From: QKMZ01 sp012965515 | Lineage (GTDB): Bacteria > Cyanobacteriota > Vampirovibrionia > Obscuribacterales > Obscuribacteraceae | DNA length: 64,000 bases | Direction of reading: 5' to 3' | Assembly: GCA_937879965.1 (NCBI GenBank) | Contig: CALFMP010000037.1 | Coordinates: 372,001-436,000 of the forward strand | Shown: piece after piece, positions 18,927-28,515 of the stretch | Layout of the letters: the number at the start of each line of letters is the position of its first letter | Numbering within the stretch: position 1 is the stretch's first letter | Position numbers and translations under genes: made by a program | The notes under the pieces: generated by a model | The model's database searches: none | What the model was told of the DNA's origin: nothing | What the model saw: the letters and a program-made list of their open reading frames with translations, nothing else

Positions 18927-19685
18927 CTATGGAGAGCCGAACATATCTCCGGTCGTGGAATCGTCGCCCCAGAGGAGCGCAACTTCATCCTTCACCCGGC
19001 GGTAACCTTTCGGAACCTTCAACTCCAGCGCCTTCTTAACTTTTTCGACTTTGTAAGTATCGAGCATTGTCACCAGCTTCCGGCTCTTATCAGCTTTGAG
19101 CCTGAGAAGCACACCGCCCGTATTGGGCGTTTCTTCCAACTGTGCAAATACTCTCAGAATTTCCATCGCAAATTGTTTGGCGACGCCTTTGCCTGTCTCC
19201 AGCTCTTGAGTAACCCAGAGCTGTTTTTTCATGTCTTGTGGCTCGATACTGCCGTCCGCCTTGATGGCATTTACTTCGTAGAAAGAGCAATTTAGTCCAC
19301 AAACCTTGGCTGGCTTGGCTTTTGAGATTTTGAAGCCTTTATAGGTGGCGTGTCTTTTGTTCTTGCTCTTGTACTTAGAGGCCCGCTTCTGCCACTCAGA
19401 GCGCGGCTCCTGCAGGAAAGTCTTGTCTCTGTGATTGCAGATCAAAATCTGAGTCATCTTCTCATCGCCAAAAGCTTCTAATCCGAGCTTTTCCATAAAG
19501 ATAGAAGTAGTGGAGTCACTGAGATTGAAAGTGACATTGCCAAGGAAATTGCTGCTCATATGCAAGACCCAGGCCTCGCCAGGCTTCAATTTGCCGCCAG
19601 CCCTCGATGGCGCGGCGCAGCCGACGAGCACAACCGTGATGATAAGCGGATAGAGCACCAATTTCGAGAGATACGTTTTGAGCAT
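18927..19685 (-). CDS. lipoprotein, unknown function
   Basis: The 252-residue protein begins MLKTYLSKLVLYPLIITVVLVGC, a lipoprotein signal with lipobox LVGC. The mature protein is Lys-rich and beta/alpha mixed, with no recognised domain. An AGGA ribosome-binding site stands before the ATG at 19685. The open frame extends to 19805, but that stretch looks non-coding. It is divergent from the Ser/Thr kinase gene across 163 bases. Confidence 0.8.
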   Translation of the reverse strand: MLKTYLSKLVLYPLIITVVLVGCAAPSRAGGKLKPGEAWVLHMSSNFLGNVTFNLSDSTTSIFMEKLGLEAFGDEKMTQILICNHRDKTFLQEPRSEWQKRASKYKSKNKRHATYKGFKISKAKPAKVCGLNCSFYEVNAIKADGSIEPQDMKKQLWVTQELETGKGVAKQFAMEILRVFAQLEETPNTGGVLLRLKADKSRKLVTMLDTYKVEKVKKALELKVPKGYRRVKDEVALLWGDDSTTGDMFGSP

Positions 19686-19848
19686 TGTTTTCCTGAGAAT
19701 CGAAGCAAGCGAATGGCGGGAACCATGATGCCTTAGGTCATCTGAATGGCAATTATGCCAGAGTATAAAGTCTAAGAGCATAAAGCTTAAGTACCCAATG
19801 GGCATAACTATGAGGGTCGCCTAGACGCTTTGACACATAATTTGGCTC

Positions 19849-22353
19849 TTGGAGTCCAACTTGCCGAAAAAAGGCTCTACGCAGAAGCCGGACACCGATC
19901 CGGACCTGTCCGAAAATTCACAAACTGATGAGTCCTCGGGCGAAAACGCGTCCGATAAGCAGCCTGCTGACAATGAGCAAATCAAAGACGAACAGGATAG
20001 AACAGCTTTCAATTCGGCTGTTGAAAGTTCGATGCGAATCGCCTCTGAAAGCGACAGAGATGCCGTAATTGGCAAAACGCTTCACGGCAAGTATCAGATA
20101 TTGGAACTGCTGGGTGCAGGCGGAATGAGCCGCGTATACAAAGCGCAGCAGACCCTGACAAGAAAAGTCGTCGCACTCAAGCTATTGCACAAACATTTGA
20201 GCAGCAATCCCACAATGATGAGACGTTTCCAGGCGGAAGCGCAAGCATCTCACCACCTCGCGCATCCGCATATCATCACGGTCTATGACTTTGGTCTTAC
20301 GGAAGAAAATCAGCCCTTCATCATCATGGATTATCTGGAAGGGCGTGCGCTCTCGGAAATCGTCAGGACATGGGGACAGCTAAGCATCGATCGATGTTTG
20401 AGCATTGCCAAGCAAATTTTAGATGCACTCGAACACGCGCATGAATCGGGCGTTTTACACAGAGATTTGAAACCAAGCAATATCGTGTTGATACCATCTG
20501 GAGACAACACAGACTATGTCAAACTAGTGGACTTCGGCATCGCCAAGATACTGCCGAAGGCAGGTCTGGAAGCGCAAGAGCTGACTCAAAGCGGCGATGT
20601 ATTTGGAAGCCCACTCTATATGAGCCCCGAGCAGTGCCTGGGCAAAATGACCGATGTGCGTTCGGACATTTATGCCGTGGGCTGCTTGCTCTATGAGTGC
20701 CTTACTGGAAAGCCGCCTCTCATTGGCAACAACACTCTGGAGACAATGCACAAACAAGTAAGCGAAATGCCCTCTGGTTTGGCCAATGTGAAAGCAGATG
20801 TTCGGCTTGTGAAACAGCTGGAAGATATCGTTTTCAAAGCCATGGCTAAGGAGCCGGAGAACCGATTTCAGTCCGCGCAGGAGATGAGCAGAGCCATCGA
20901 GCAAACTCAATCCGAGTGGCAGGGAGGCTCAGCAGCGGCAGCTTACATGCGTCGCTACAGCAGCAAACTTGACAGACTGTTTCAAAACAAATTAGGCAAA
21001 CGGTGGCGCTCAAAGGTGATTGTCACCGCGTTGCTGGCTGCGTTTATCCTGCATTATTCAATCACGCTGAGCATCCTCTACCTTCCAGGCAGCATGCCTG
21101 AACTTAGCCAACGCATCATTCCGTGGTCCGCAACGGAACAGACTTTGTACAAGATTGTCGCGCAAGAAAAAATGCAAAGGATACGGCCGATTACTGATGC
21201 CAGCGATACGGATGAACTGGCACTACTTTCCGAACAGATTTCGGAGATGGGAAGTTCTCAGTCAGGGAAGTTTCGCATCATGTTTTACAAAGGTATCTAC
21301 CAGCTCGATAGTGGTGACTTCGACTCGGCATACAGCAATCTGCAACAGGCAATAGCCATGTCCGAAGCCGTTGGCATGAGCGATTCAATGGACATCGGAT
21401 TTGTGCACCTGGCCATGGCCGCATGCTTGTACGAACTACACAGGCTGCGAAACGCTAAAGATGATTCCTTGCTGAGGGATGCGCTGAATGAAACAAGATT
21501 GGCAGCATTTGTCTTCACTAGTGCCAGCCAGATGAAACCTGTTGCTATGGCAAAGTGCTTAGAAGGAGAGGTTTCTCATCGCCTTGGAAAGCCAATTGAA
21601 GCACTGATTGCCTATCGCCTGGTCGCCACTGAGACGTGCTCCAGTATCAACGGAAAAATCAACAAACAGAGAGAGCGTGAGAAACTACCACGCAATGCGC
21701 CGATCGTTTTTCGCTGGGCAGACGTCAACCAAAACTTTATGAGTTATCAACTCTCGTCGATGGGAAACTTCTTTCTCGAGAACAACGAAAGTGTAGGCGC
21801 TTTGGAATTCGTAATGCCGGAGGATTCATTGCCTTACGAACAGGTCACAGTGCCCGGACTTCCATCGCGCAGCAAATTGCACGACATGGCATTCTCGCGC
21901 GGGAAGCTAGTACCCAGAAGCGTCCTGTACAAGAAACTCGTCTTGAGCTACCTCATTGATGCAGAGGAAACTTACCAGTTGCTAGTGAATATGTGCGAAC
22001 AACTAGGTGCGGGCCGAGGCGCACTCACGACCGCAATTGCAAGAGCCAATCTCGGCATGGCGCGTTTGAAGAAAGGCTTGGCTTTGCGGGACCTTTCGAT
22101 TGAAAAACTGCGCGAAAGAAAATTTGACCAATACGGACCTTTGAGCGAGGAGGCAAGAGCTCGATTCACGGATGCCGTCAGCGAGCTTGAACTCGCTCGC
22201 AGAGCGCTTGAATTGCACTTTGGCACAAATCACAAGTACCTCGCATATGCGCTGCTCAACTTGAGTGATGCACAAATGAATCTGGGCCAGTTCAACGAAG
22301 GTCTAGCCTCGAGATCTGAGGCACATGCCATACTTGGTCGTGCTGCACGCTGA
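19849..22353 (+). CDS. transmembrane Ser/Thr protein kinase with helical repeat C-terminus
   Basis: The 834-residue protein has a disordered acidic N-terminus (1-75), then a Hanks-type kinase: Gly loop LGAGGMSRVY, Lys in VVALKLL, HRDLKPSN (about 204), DFG (about 229) and SPEQ. All catalytic residues are present. One transmembrane helix lies at about 390-412. The outer part (about 420-834) is helical with TPR-like pairs such as YQLDSGDFDSAYSNLQQAI. The start is a TTG at 19849; an in-frame stop at 19831 limits upstream extension, and no good ribosome-binding site is seen. It probably phosphorylates cytoplasmic targets in response to envelope signals. Confidence 0.88.
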   Translation: MESNLPKKGSTQKPDTDPDLSENSQTDESSGENASDKQPADNEQIKDEQDRTAFNSAVESSMRIASESDRDAVIGKTLHGKYQILELLGAGGMSRVYKAQQTLTRKVVALKLLHKHLSSNPTMMRRFQAEAQASHHLAHPHIITVYDFGLTEENQPFIIMDYLEGRALSEIVRTWGQLSIDRCLSIAKQILDALEHAHESGVLHRDLKPSNIVLIPSGDNTDYVKLVDFGIAKILPKAGLEAQELTQSGDVFGSPLYMSPEQCLGKMTDVRSDIYAVGCLLYECLTGKPPLIGNNTLETMHKQVSEMPSGLANVKADVRLVKQLEDIVFKAMAKEPENRFQSAQEMSRAIEQTQSEWQGGSAAAAYMRRYSSKLDRLFQNKLGKRWRSKVIVTALLAAFILHYSITLSILYLPGSMPELSQRIIPWSATEQTLYKIVAQEKMQRIRPITDASDTDELALLSEQISEMGSSQSGKFRIMFYKGIYQLDSGDFDSAYSNLQQAIAMSEAVGMSDSMDIGFVHLAMAACLYELHRLRNAKDDSLLRDALNETRLAAFVFTSASQMKPVAMAKCLEGEVSHRLGKPIEALIAYRLVATETCSSINGKINKQREREKLPRNAPIVFRWADVNQNFMSYQLSSMGNFFLENNESVGALEFVMPEDSLPYEQVTVPGLPSRSKLHDMAFSRGKLVPRSVLYKKLVLSYLIDAEETYQLLVNMCEQLGAGRGALTTAIARANLGMARLKKGLALRDLSIEKLRERKFDQYGPLSEEARARFTDAVSELELARRALELHFGTNHKYLAYALLNLSDAQMNLGQFNEGLASRSEAHAILGRAAR

Positions 22354-22503
22354 GTCGCAGTGGCACCATATACGGTTCATAACAAAGGGCACGAACTAAA
22401 AGTAACAAATGGTCCCTCATCGGTTTATGTTGAAAGGGATTAAACGAAGCATGCACTGAAGTGCTGTATGCTATTGCCGACCTAAACCAGTGAGGTTTGC
22501 AAC

Positions 22504-22737
22504 GTGGAAGGCGAGTTAAGCTATTGGCTGCCGATAGGGCTGGTCGCCGCCGCTGCGTCTGCACTTACCTTGTATTCTGCGTGGCATCGAAAAGGCAGAG
22601 GACGCTTTCTTTGCGACGATTGCCGTTTCAACAGCCCTACCGATTGCTTGAAAGTCGAGCGCCCGATGGCGGTTTCATGCACGAGCTACCGCCCGATATC
22701 GGAGCCCAAGGTCGAAACAAAAAAAATCGGCAGCTAG
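22504..22737 (+). CDS. small membrane protein with zinc-ribbon-like Cys motif
   Basis: The 77-residue product starts with GTG seven bases after GAGGT. It has one hydrophobic helix (about 7-26), then CDDC...C...C spaced like a zinc ribbon (about 37-59). It is convergent with, and just touches, the transporter gene. A longer frame at 22497 in another phase has no such features. No homologue was recognised with certainty. Confidence 0.6.
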   Translation: MEGELSYWLPIGLVAAAASALTLYSAWHRKGRGRFLCDDCRFNSPTDCLKVERPMAVSCTSYRPISEPKVETKKIGS

Positions 22738-23162
22738 ATCCGCGCCAGGATAACGCCGCTAACAACAAGCACCACCGCGCCTACCTTTTTCGCGGTGACC
22801 GGCTCACCGAGAAGTATAAATGCCGCTGCCATTGCAAGAAGAGGCCAGGAAGCAGTGACTGGCACAACCTTGGTTACCTCGCCCAGCTTGAGAGCATTGA
22901 GGTTGGTCAGCTGTCCGACGAAGCTTCCGAGAAAGCCCGCCGCCATAAGGCAAAGATAGGCACGAGGCGGGGCGGTTGCTATTGCTTTGAATGCGGAAGG
23001 AGAAAAGATCGGTATTAAAACGGCCCCCATGATGGCACCGGAAGCACGCATCAGCGCAGCCGCAAACAGATTGTCCATCGCCTGAATGCCGGTCTTCTCG
23101 AGCACAGGAATACAGCCCCAGAGAAGGGAAGTCAAAAGCGCGTAGGTAAACCAGTCTGCCAT
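22734..23162 (-). CDS. EamA/DMT-type half-size transporter
   Basis: The 142-residue protein has five hydrophobic helices in one EamA repeat, with LLWGCIPVLEK near the start and VTASWPLLAMAAAFILLGEPVT near the end. Full EamA transporters have two such repeats. Single-repeat members of about 140 residues exist and probably work as dimers. The substrate is unknown. Confidence 0.88.
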   Translation of the reverse strand: MADWFTYALLTSLLWGCIPVLEKTGIQAMDNLFAAALMRASGAIMGAVLIPIFSPSAFKAIATAPPRAYLCLMAAGFLGSFVGQLTNLNALKLGEVTKVVPVTASWPLLAMAAAFILLGEPVTAKKVGAVVLVVSGVILARI

Positions 23163-23300
23163 TTTATAAACCCCAGCTGCAGGTATCCAGATTCAGACAA
23201 TTAAAACACATGCGCAAGCGGCAAACCAGTCTGACACCGTATTCGATACCAGAAACAAAATGTGTCTTTCCGAGAGCAGATGCCATAAACAAGTCTTTCT

Positions 23301-23375
23301 GTAGGGGCGACGTCATACCTCGCCCGGTCCGCGTAGTGGCGCATTGCATGCGCCTTCGCGAGGGCGGCAAGATTG
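23301..23375. repeat. dispersed GC palindrome copies in a 370-base gap
   Basis: Within the gap 23163-23534, the stretch GTAGGGGCGACG..CGCCC at 23301-23325 and a second palindrome TGGCGCATTGCATGCGCC just after it belong to the dispersed palindrome family of this window. The rest of the gap shows no gene. Confidence 0.6.
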
Positions 23376-23534
23376 CCACCCCGACTTCAAGCTTCGACGT
23401 TTGCTGAGGTTCATCGCGTCGCTTGCACCGACATGTTAGCTTTGTCCGTTGCACAATTCCCGTTTCCAACTGTTTTCTCAAAACGACGTCCGAGCAGTGG
23501 TATAAAATAGTGATTCAGCACCGGTACGCAGTTA

Positions 23535-23912
23535 ATGAACGAAGCGGAAATTCGATCTCTGGAAATACGCCGCAAAGCGCTCGAAGTCTTTGACGGAAAA
23601 TGCGAAGTGCTGGAGCTGCAAAAGCTTTTGCATATTATTGAACGCAATCAACCAGACTTTCTCGAAACAGTTGTACAGCAGCTCCTCGCAGACAATGGCA
23701 GATGGTCAGACAGCTCAGGTTTTCCAAACGTAAAAATCCAGCGCGACGCAAAAGGACGCGTGCAGACAATAACCTTCGAAGCACTGGGAAAGAAGAACGC
23801 GGATGGAAGCCAGGAAATTCTCTCTCTCATCTGGCGTTCAGATCATAGTGAGATTCAGTGGGTAGAAACATTCACAAAAGAGCTTCTGAAGAAAGATCAG
23901 AAGAGCGAATGA
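23535..23912 (+). CDS. hypothetical protein
   Basis: The 125-residue soluble protein is helical at the N-terminus (CEVLELQKLLHIIERNQPDFLETVVQQLL) with a short beta-like part afterwards. It has no signal peptide, membrane segment or recognised motif. It stands alone, followed by the small-RNA locus on the other strand. Confidence 0.65.
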   Translation: MNEAEIRSLEIRRKALEVFDGKCEVLELQKLLHIIERNQPDFLETVVQQLLADNGRWSDSSGFPNVKIQRDAKGRVQTITFEALGKKNADGSQEILSLIWRSDHSEIQWVETFTKELLKKDQKSE

Positions 23913-24002
23913 GTGAGTCAGTGAGTGAGCAAATAAACGTGCGATTGAGAGAGCTGATGAGCGCCTGAAAAACAGGCATCGAAAAGAAATCGAAAATGCT
24001 AC

Positions 24003-24043
24003 AAACCCCTCTGCCGGTTCACCCACCGGGCTCAGAGGGGTTT
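24003..24043 (-). terminator. hairpin closing the small RNA
   Basis: Perfect 11-bp arms at 24003-24013 and 24033-24043 enclose a second internal CCGG/CCGG pairing. On the minus strand the arm ends in GGGGTTTG, with a modest T content afterwards. It could terminate transcription or form the 3' domain of the RNA. Confidence 0.6.
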
Positions 24044-24174
24044 GCTCCTAATGTGCTCGTGACACGAGGTTTTCCTGTATCGCCTTAACTCCGCAGCCTT
24101 CTTTGCATGAAAGTTTTACCGGGTCATGTTTTAGTGGCCCGCGTCAAGATAAGCTGTCGGTCTCCAGTCGATCT
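24003..24174 (-). ncRNA. free-standing structured small RNA, about 170 nt
   Basis: A strong promoter on the minus strand (see the promoter entry) is followed by about 170 bases without a reading frame. The region holds several hairpins, including GGGCCA..UGACCC and CTCGTGTCACGAG, and ends in a long hairpin with 11-bp arms AAACCCCTCTG/CAGAGGGGTTT. It lies between the gene ending at 23912 and the GGDEF gene, and neither needs it as a leader. The size fits a housekeeping RNA such as 6S, but I could not match it to 6S, tmRNA, SRP RNA or RNase P. The exact ends are inferred. Confidence 0.65.
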
Positions 24175-24180
24175 GAGAAC

Positions 24181-24210
24181 ATTATAGGCCAGTATTCAAG
24201 AGGGGGTCAA
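24181..24210 (-). promoter_or_regulatory. sigma-70-type promoter of the small RNA
   Basis: On the minus strand a -35 box TTGACC (24205-24210) and a perfect -10 box TATAAT (24181-24186) are separated by 18 bases. The predicted transcript starts near 24174. This is one of the best promoter matches in the window. Confidence 0.8.
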
Positions 24211-24397
24211 GATCCTAAGCAAAAGATTAAGGCAATTGAATAGAACGCCCTGGAAATGAGGGTTTTCGCCAGTCTCGCGACAGCTTTCTCATCATTGATT
24301 GAACATATCCGAACAGCATAAATAGGTAGGAATAAAGGAAATAGCTGACGCTGCCGTCACAAAAACTGCAATTGTCCGTCGAGGTAACGCGGGACGC

Positions 24398-27300
24398 TTA
24401 CCCTTCCTTCTGCAACACTGTAAGCATGAATCTAACCAGCCGCGGGTCAAACTTCTTGCCAGCATCATCCTGAATTTGCTTAATGGCTTCTTGCTTAGAA
24501 AGGCTCTTACGGTACGGTCTGTCGCTGGTCATCGCCACATAAGCATCGACCAGTGCAATAATCCGCGACTCCAGCGGAATTTCTTCGCTCTTCAGTCCCT
24601 TCGGATATCCGGTGCCGTCCCAATGTTCGTGCAATGCTTCAATCACAGAACTGAGTTTGTACAACATCTTGGCCGGCTCGAGGAATTTAGCGCCGAGGCT
24701 TGGAGCCTTGCGAATAAGCGCCATTTCGTCGTCAGTTAGAGGACCATTCTTTCGCAACAGGTCCTCTGGCATAGAAAGCTTGCCAATATTGCTGAAAGCA
24801 GCAGATAGCGAGACAAGCTCAGCATGCTCTTTAGACAGACGCAAAGCCTGGGCGATGCTGTTGGCATAAGAATATGCACGCGGCGAACGTTCGTTGCCGT
24901 AAGCATCTTTCTCGTCGATACTCTTAACGATTTGAGTAATCAAACCGAGAATGCCCTTTTCATTGGCAAGCGCGAGATCCACGGTGCCTGCGGTTTCCAC
25001 CGCAGAGGCCTTTTGGACAGCAGCCCCGGCAGCAGCATTAGCGGCTTCCACCGCACCGGCCGGCACCGCCACTGGTGCGGCAGGGGCTTCGGGCGGCGCG
25101 CCCTGACTGGGAATCAAATCTTCAATAACAGAGCAGACTTGGTTTCGGCCTCGGTGTTTTGCCAAGTACAGAGCTTGGTCGGCGAGTTCTTGCAATTTGT
25201 CTTTGTCCTGTGCGTCTTGCGGGAATGTAGCAAGACCCAAGGATGCGGTAATGACGCCGATGCCTTCCACTGGCTTGGCTCGAATGGCGGCGCAAATACG
25301 GTTGGCTACCATGCGTGCATTTTCATGGGCAGTTTCCGGCAATAGTACAACGAACTCTTCACCACCGAATCTGCCGACAGTATCTACGTCGCGCACACTG
25401 CGCTTCATCACGTTGGCAATATGTTTGATCGCCGCATCGCCAAAGTGGTGACCGAGAGAATCGTTGATCTTCTTGAGGTAGTCGAGGTCGACGATGATAT
25501 ACGAGAAGGGGTGGCCGAATCGTTGGTAACGATCGATTTCCTTCGTGAGTTGTTCGGTGAAATAGCGACGATTGAACAAGCCGGTCATTGGGTCGGTGAC
25601 AGCCTGGCGTTCCACTTGTGCAAACAGTTCGGCGTGCGAAACCACAACCGCGACTCTGTCCGCAAGGTCGGTGACCATGTGCATGTCCTTTTCGGGGAAC
25701 GGCGACTCGCGATCTGCAGAAACCAGACACAATCCGGCTTTGAAGTTCCCAGCGTGGACCAGAGGAAAAAGTGTTGCAGACTTCAGATCTTCCGGAATCT
25801 CAATAGATTTACCGGCGAGTTTCTCTTTGATTTGCTCAGCCGTCATAAAGATGCGCTGTTCGAGCTTCAATTCTTCCAGCATGGCTAAAAGCAATTGTTC
25901 GCCGAAGTTGGGAATGGCAGCTTCTTCCTCTTCGATTGCCGGTTCGGCGATCTCGTCGGGTGACTGAATAACCTTGGCAGGAGGTGGCTCGAGACCGGCA
26001 GTTTTTGACTTGGTAAAATCTTGCTGCTGAGAATCGAAAAGCGAGACGACGCAAAGCGACAATCCGAAATACTCATGAACGCACTCGACAAGAGTCTCCA
26101 TGATTTGGTCAACTTCTTTTAGCGACTGACGGATTTCGCTCGATACTTTGTTGATGAGAGCCGCCCGCGCTTGTTCCGCGCGAATCATCGTAATAGCTTG
26201 CTCTGCCCGGATAACGTTCGACAAGTGGCCGGCGATTGTCAAACCGAGTTCTCTATCTTGCGGTCTGAATTGGGGTTTGTTAGGCAGTCGTTGCCACAAG
26301 CCGATTACGCCAAGACGCTCACCTTCTGAAATCAGTGGAAGAACAAGGGCCATGTCGTGAGCGAAGAACTTATCGCCCTTGCGAGTAAATTCTGCGTTGA
26401 CGATCTTGCCTCTGCCCGACTCGAAGACAGCCACAAACGGATTGTCTTTGTTGTTCATATCGACCAGCGAGTGACCGCCACCCTTGATCTGCGCTTTGAG
26501 CACGTTTTCTTCCGCATCGTACAAATAGATCTGGGAATGCGTAAAGCCCATGTGCTCAGCAACGAGCATAACTGATTTGACGAGGGACTCTTCGGTAGAC
26601 TGACCTCGAGAGTCGCGAAACAGGCTCGCGATCTCGTTGATGAGCTTCATTTCGCGCGCGTCCATCTCGATTTTGCTTTGGTCAAAAGACTGTTGAACTA
26701 CGACCGAAAGCATTTCGGCAACGCTTTGCAAAATGACTGCATCATGCCGGCTCCACTCACGCGGTCCGCCGCATTGCTGCAGTTCCAAGAATCCGGAGAA
26801 AATGCCGCGCGAACGCAGCTGTACCATTAGTCTGCCACGCACTTCACCCAACTCGATAAGGGAAGAGAGTGTAGGCGACATCTTGTGCAAATTCGTGTCA
26901 TGCGATGTGTCAGGAATACTGATAACGCCGGCGCCCGACTCATCAGGGAATCGGGAGAGAAACTCGAGAACGATGGCTGTAGATTCTTGCGAACCGAGCT
27001 GGTTGCCGACAAAGCAAGTATGTCCGCTCGTGGCAAATTCATTGGTAACAGCGAGCTGGTCGCCGACAACCTGCCAGATCAAACCTCTTTCTGCTTGCAC
27101 AACTTGAGTGAGAGTTTCGATGGCGTATTGAAGAATGGAAGTCAAATCGCTCGAATGGCGAAGCTGACCGATGATGTCACTGATAATCGCTTGCGCCGGA
27201 ACAGGGATGATGACGTCCTCTTGCGGCGCCTGATTCTCGTCAGCGAGCGTTTGCCGCAGTCCGCGCAAAGCAGACGGACGGGGCGGAATCGTCTGCCCAT

Positions 27301-28249
27301 CGGGGCCGATCACACCAGCAAGCTTCTCAGTCAGATCGCCGGTAGTTTCGAACTCGGATTCGGCAGTGTTCAAATAATCTTGATCTTTCAACTGTTTCGG
27401 CTTTGGCAGCTCGAATGCTGAAGGTTTTGGCAGTGGTTGAGTTCTTACTTGCTGAGCCTTAATAGGATCATTGCCGCCGCTATCGCCTGGCCCCAGTCCT
27501 GGCACCGCTGACGGTGCCGTCGGCGTGATCGGGGACGCACCTGGCTGTTGGGCAGGCAATGGTCTCGGAGGGGCAACAACGGCTCCACCAGGAAAACTGC
27601 TAGCTTCCAGTGCTATCGGGCTGACTTTACCGTGATCGACAATAATGGGTGGTTGCTGAGGAATTTCCTGAGGCTTCAAAATCAAATTCTGCTGAATCGG
27701 CGACTTCACAACCGGCCAGAGATTGCGGATTTTGTCGACAAAATGATTGGCGCTGCCGCAAGGGCCAAGATTGACCCGGGCGTCTTCAAGGCGGTTGCTC
27801 TCGCCCAGCTCGATTGCTTGCCATGCCGGCAGCAGGCGGTTGAAGGCCGAGCGCACAATTTGAGCATTCATGGAACCCGAGCACTGATACTTCTCGCCCT
27901 GGGGGGATTCCAGCGCTTGCTGCGCGTACAAAATCAGGCAAAGACCGCGGCTTTCTATGAGGAAACACCACTCGTCCGGGGTATCCTGGCGGTCTTCAGA
28001 AAAGATTGAAACGCAAAAGGCGTCACGCATAAGCTCCTTAAACCTGGGACCGGTGGGCAGGAGCCAGGCAGCGGAACGGCGCGACCAATAGACCAATACG
28101 GGGGCGAGCTTTTCGGCGACCGCCAACTGCTCGACATCACGAATAAAGGGCAAAAATTCGGCAGGCGAAAGGATGCTAAGCGGCAAAGCGCCCGGCCCAG
28201 CTTGCTGAACCAACATCATCTGCAGTTGTGAACCGCCAGGCTCCGCCAT
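24398..28249 (-). CDS. multi-GAF diguanylate cyclase with degenerate HD-GYP domain
   Basis: The 1283-residue cytoplasmic signalling protein has these regions in order: a sensor-like N-terminal region (about 15-190; possibly a DICT domain), a Pro/Gln-rich linker (about 200-340), GAF-like domains (about 355-530, 545-700 and 720-910), a GGDEF domain with GRFGGEEF (about 960) and a C-terminal HD-GYP-like domain (about 1110-1283). The cyclase keeps GGEEF and an RDVD inhibitory-site motif upstream, so it should make c-di-GMP. In the HD-GYP part, HD is replaced by SN (FSNIGKL), the later H of the HP motif by A (KAPSLG), and HHE by LHE. The metal site is therefore incomplete and phosphodiesterase activity is unlikely. 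Confidence 0.9.
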   Translation of the reverse strand: MAEPGGSQLQMMLVQQAGPGALPLSILSPAEFLPFIRDVEQLAVAEKLAPVLVYWSRRSAAWLLPTGPRFKELMRDAFCVSIFSEDRQDTPDEWCFLIESRGLCLILYAQQALESPQGEKYQCSGSMNAQIVRSAFNRLLPAWQAIELGESNRLEDARVNLGPCGSANHFVDKIRNLWPVVKSPIQQNLILKPQEIPQQPPIIVDHGKVSPIALEASSFPGGAVVAPPRPLPAQQPGASPITPTAPSAVPGLGPGDSGGNDPIKAQQVRTQPLPKPSAFELPKPKQLKDQDYLNTAESEFETTGDLTEKLAGVIGPDGQTIPPRPSALRGLRQTLADENQAPQEDVIIPVPAQAIISDIIGQLRHSSDLTSILQYAIETLTQVVQAERGLIWQVVGDQLAVTNEFATSGHTCFVGNQLGSQESTAIVLEFLSRFPDESGAGVISIPDTSHDTNLHKMSPTLSSLIELGEVRGRLMVQLRSRGIFSGFLELQQCGGPREWSRHDAVILQSVAEMLSVVVQQSFDQSKIEMDAREMKLINEIASLFRDSRGQSTEESLVKSVMLVAEHMGFTHSQIYLYDAEENVLKAQIKGGGHSLVDMNNKDNPFVAVFESGRGKIVNAEFTRKGDKFFAHDMALVLPLISEGERLGVIGLWQRLPNKPQFRPQDRELGLTIAGHLSNVIRAEQAITMIRAEQARAALINKVSSEIRQSLKEVDQIMETLVECVHEYFGLSLCVVSLFDSQQQDFTKSKTAGLEPPPAKVIQSPDEIAEPAIEEEEAAIPNFGEQLLLAMLEELKLEQRIFMTAEQIKEKLAGKSIEIPEDLKSATLFPLVHAGNFKAGLCLVSADRESPFPEKDMHMVTDLADRVAVVVSHAELFAQVERQAVTDPMTGLFNRRYFTEQLTKEIDRYQRFGHPFSYIIVDLDYLKKINDSLGHHFGDAAIKHIANVMKRSVRDVDTVGRFGGEEFVVLLPETAHENARMVANRICAAIRAKPVEGIGVITASLGLATFPQDAQDKDKLQELADQALYLAKHRGRNQVCSVIEDLIPSQGAPPEAPAAPVAVPAGAVEAANAAAGAAVQKASAVETAGTVDLALANEKGILGLITQIVKSIDEKDAYGNERSPRAYSYANSIAQALRLSKEHAELVSLSAAFSNIGKLSMPEDLLRKNGPLTDDEMALIRKAPSLGAKFLEPAKMLYKLSSVIEALHEHWDGTGYPKGLKSEEIPLESRIIALVDAYVAMTSDRPYRKSLSKQEAIKQIQDDAGKKFDPRLVRFMLTVLQKEG

Positions 28250-28515
28250 CGTCGCCCACCATTTGCCAATAGATGTCGTAGGAACAGATCCCAGACATCC
28301 GCCATATTACTAATACCCAAAACAGGATCAGATTAATCTTGCTGGAATTTAGCATTCGAGCCCGAAACGCTTTGCCTTTCCCGCTTACATGCTAGGATCT
28401 CGACGCCGGTTATCGGCATGTCGACGAAAACCCCGCTTTTATCGGCATGTGGGCAGGCTCGAAAAGAGCGCCATAACCAGCTTGACTTCGCACATAAAAG
28501 AAACGCGCAACCAGT

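Noticed and set aside
22497..23018. 173-residue plus-strand frame
   Set aside because: Antisense to the EamA transporter and overlaps the small zinc-ribbon-like gene in another phase; no protein-like features.
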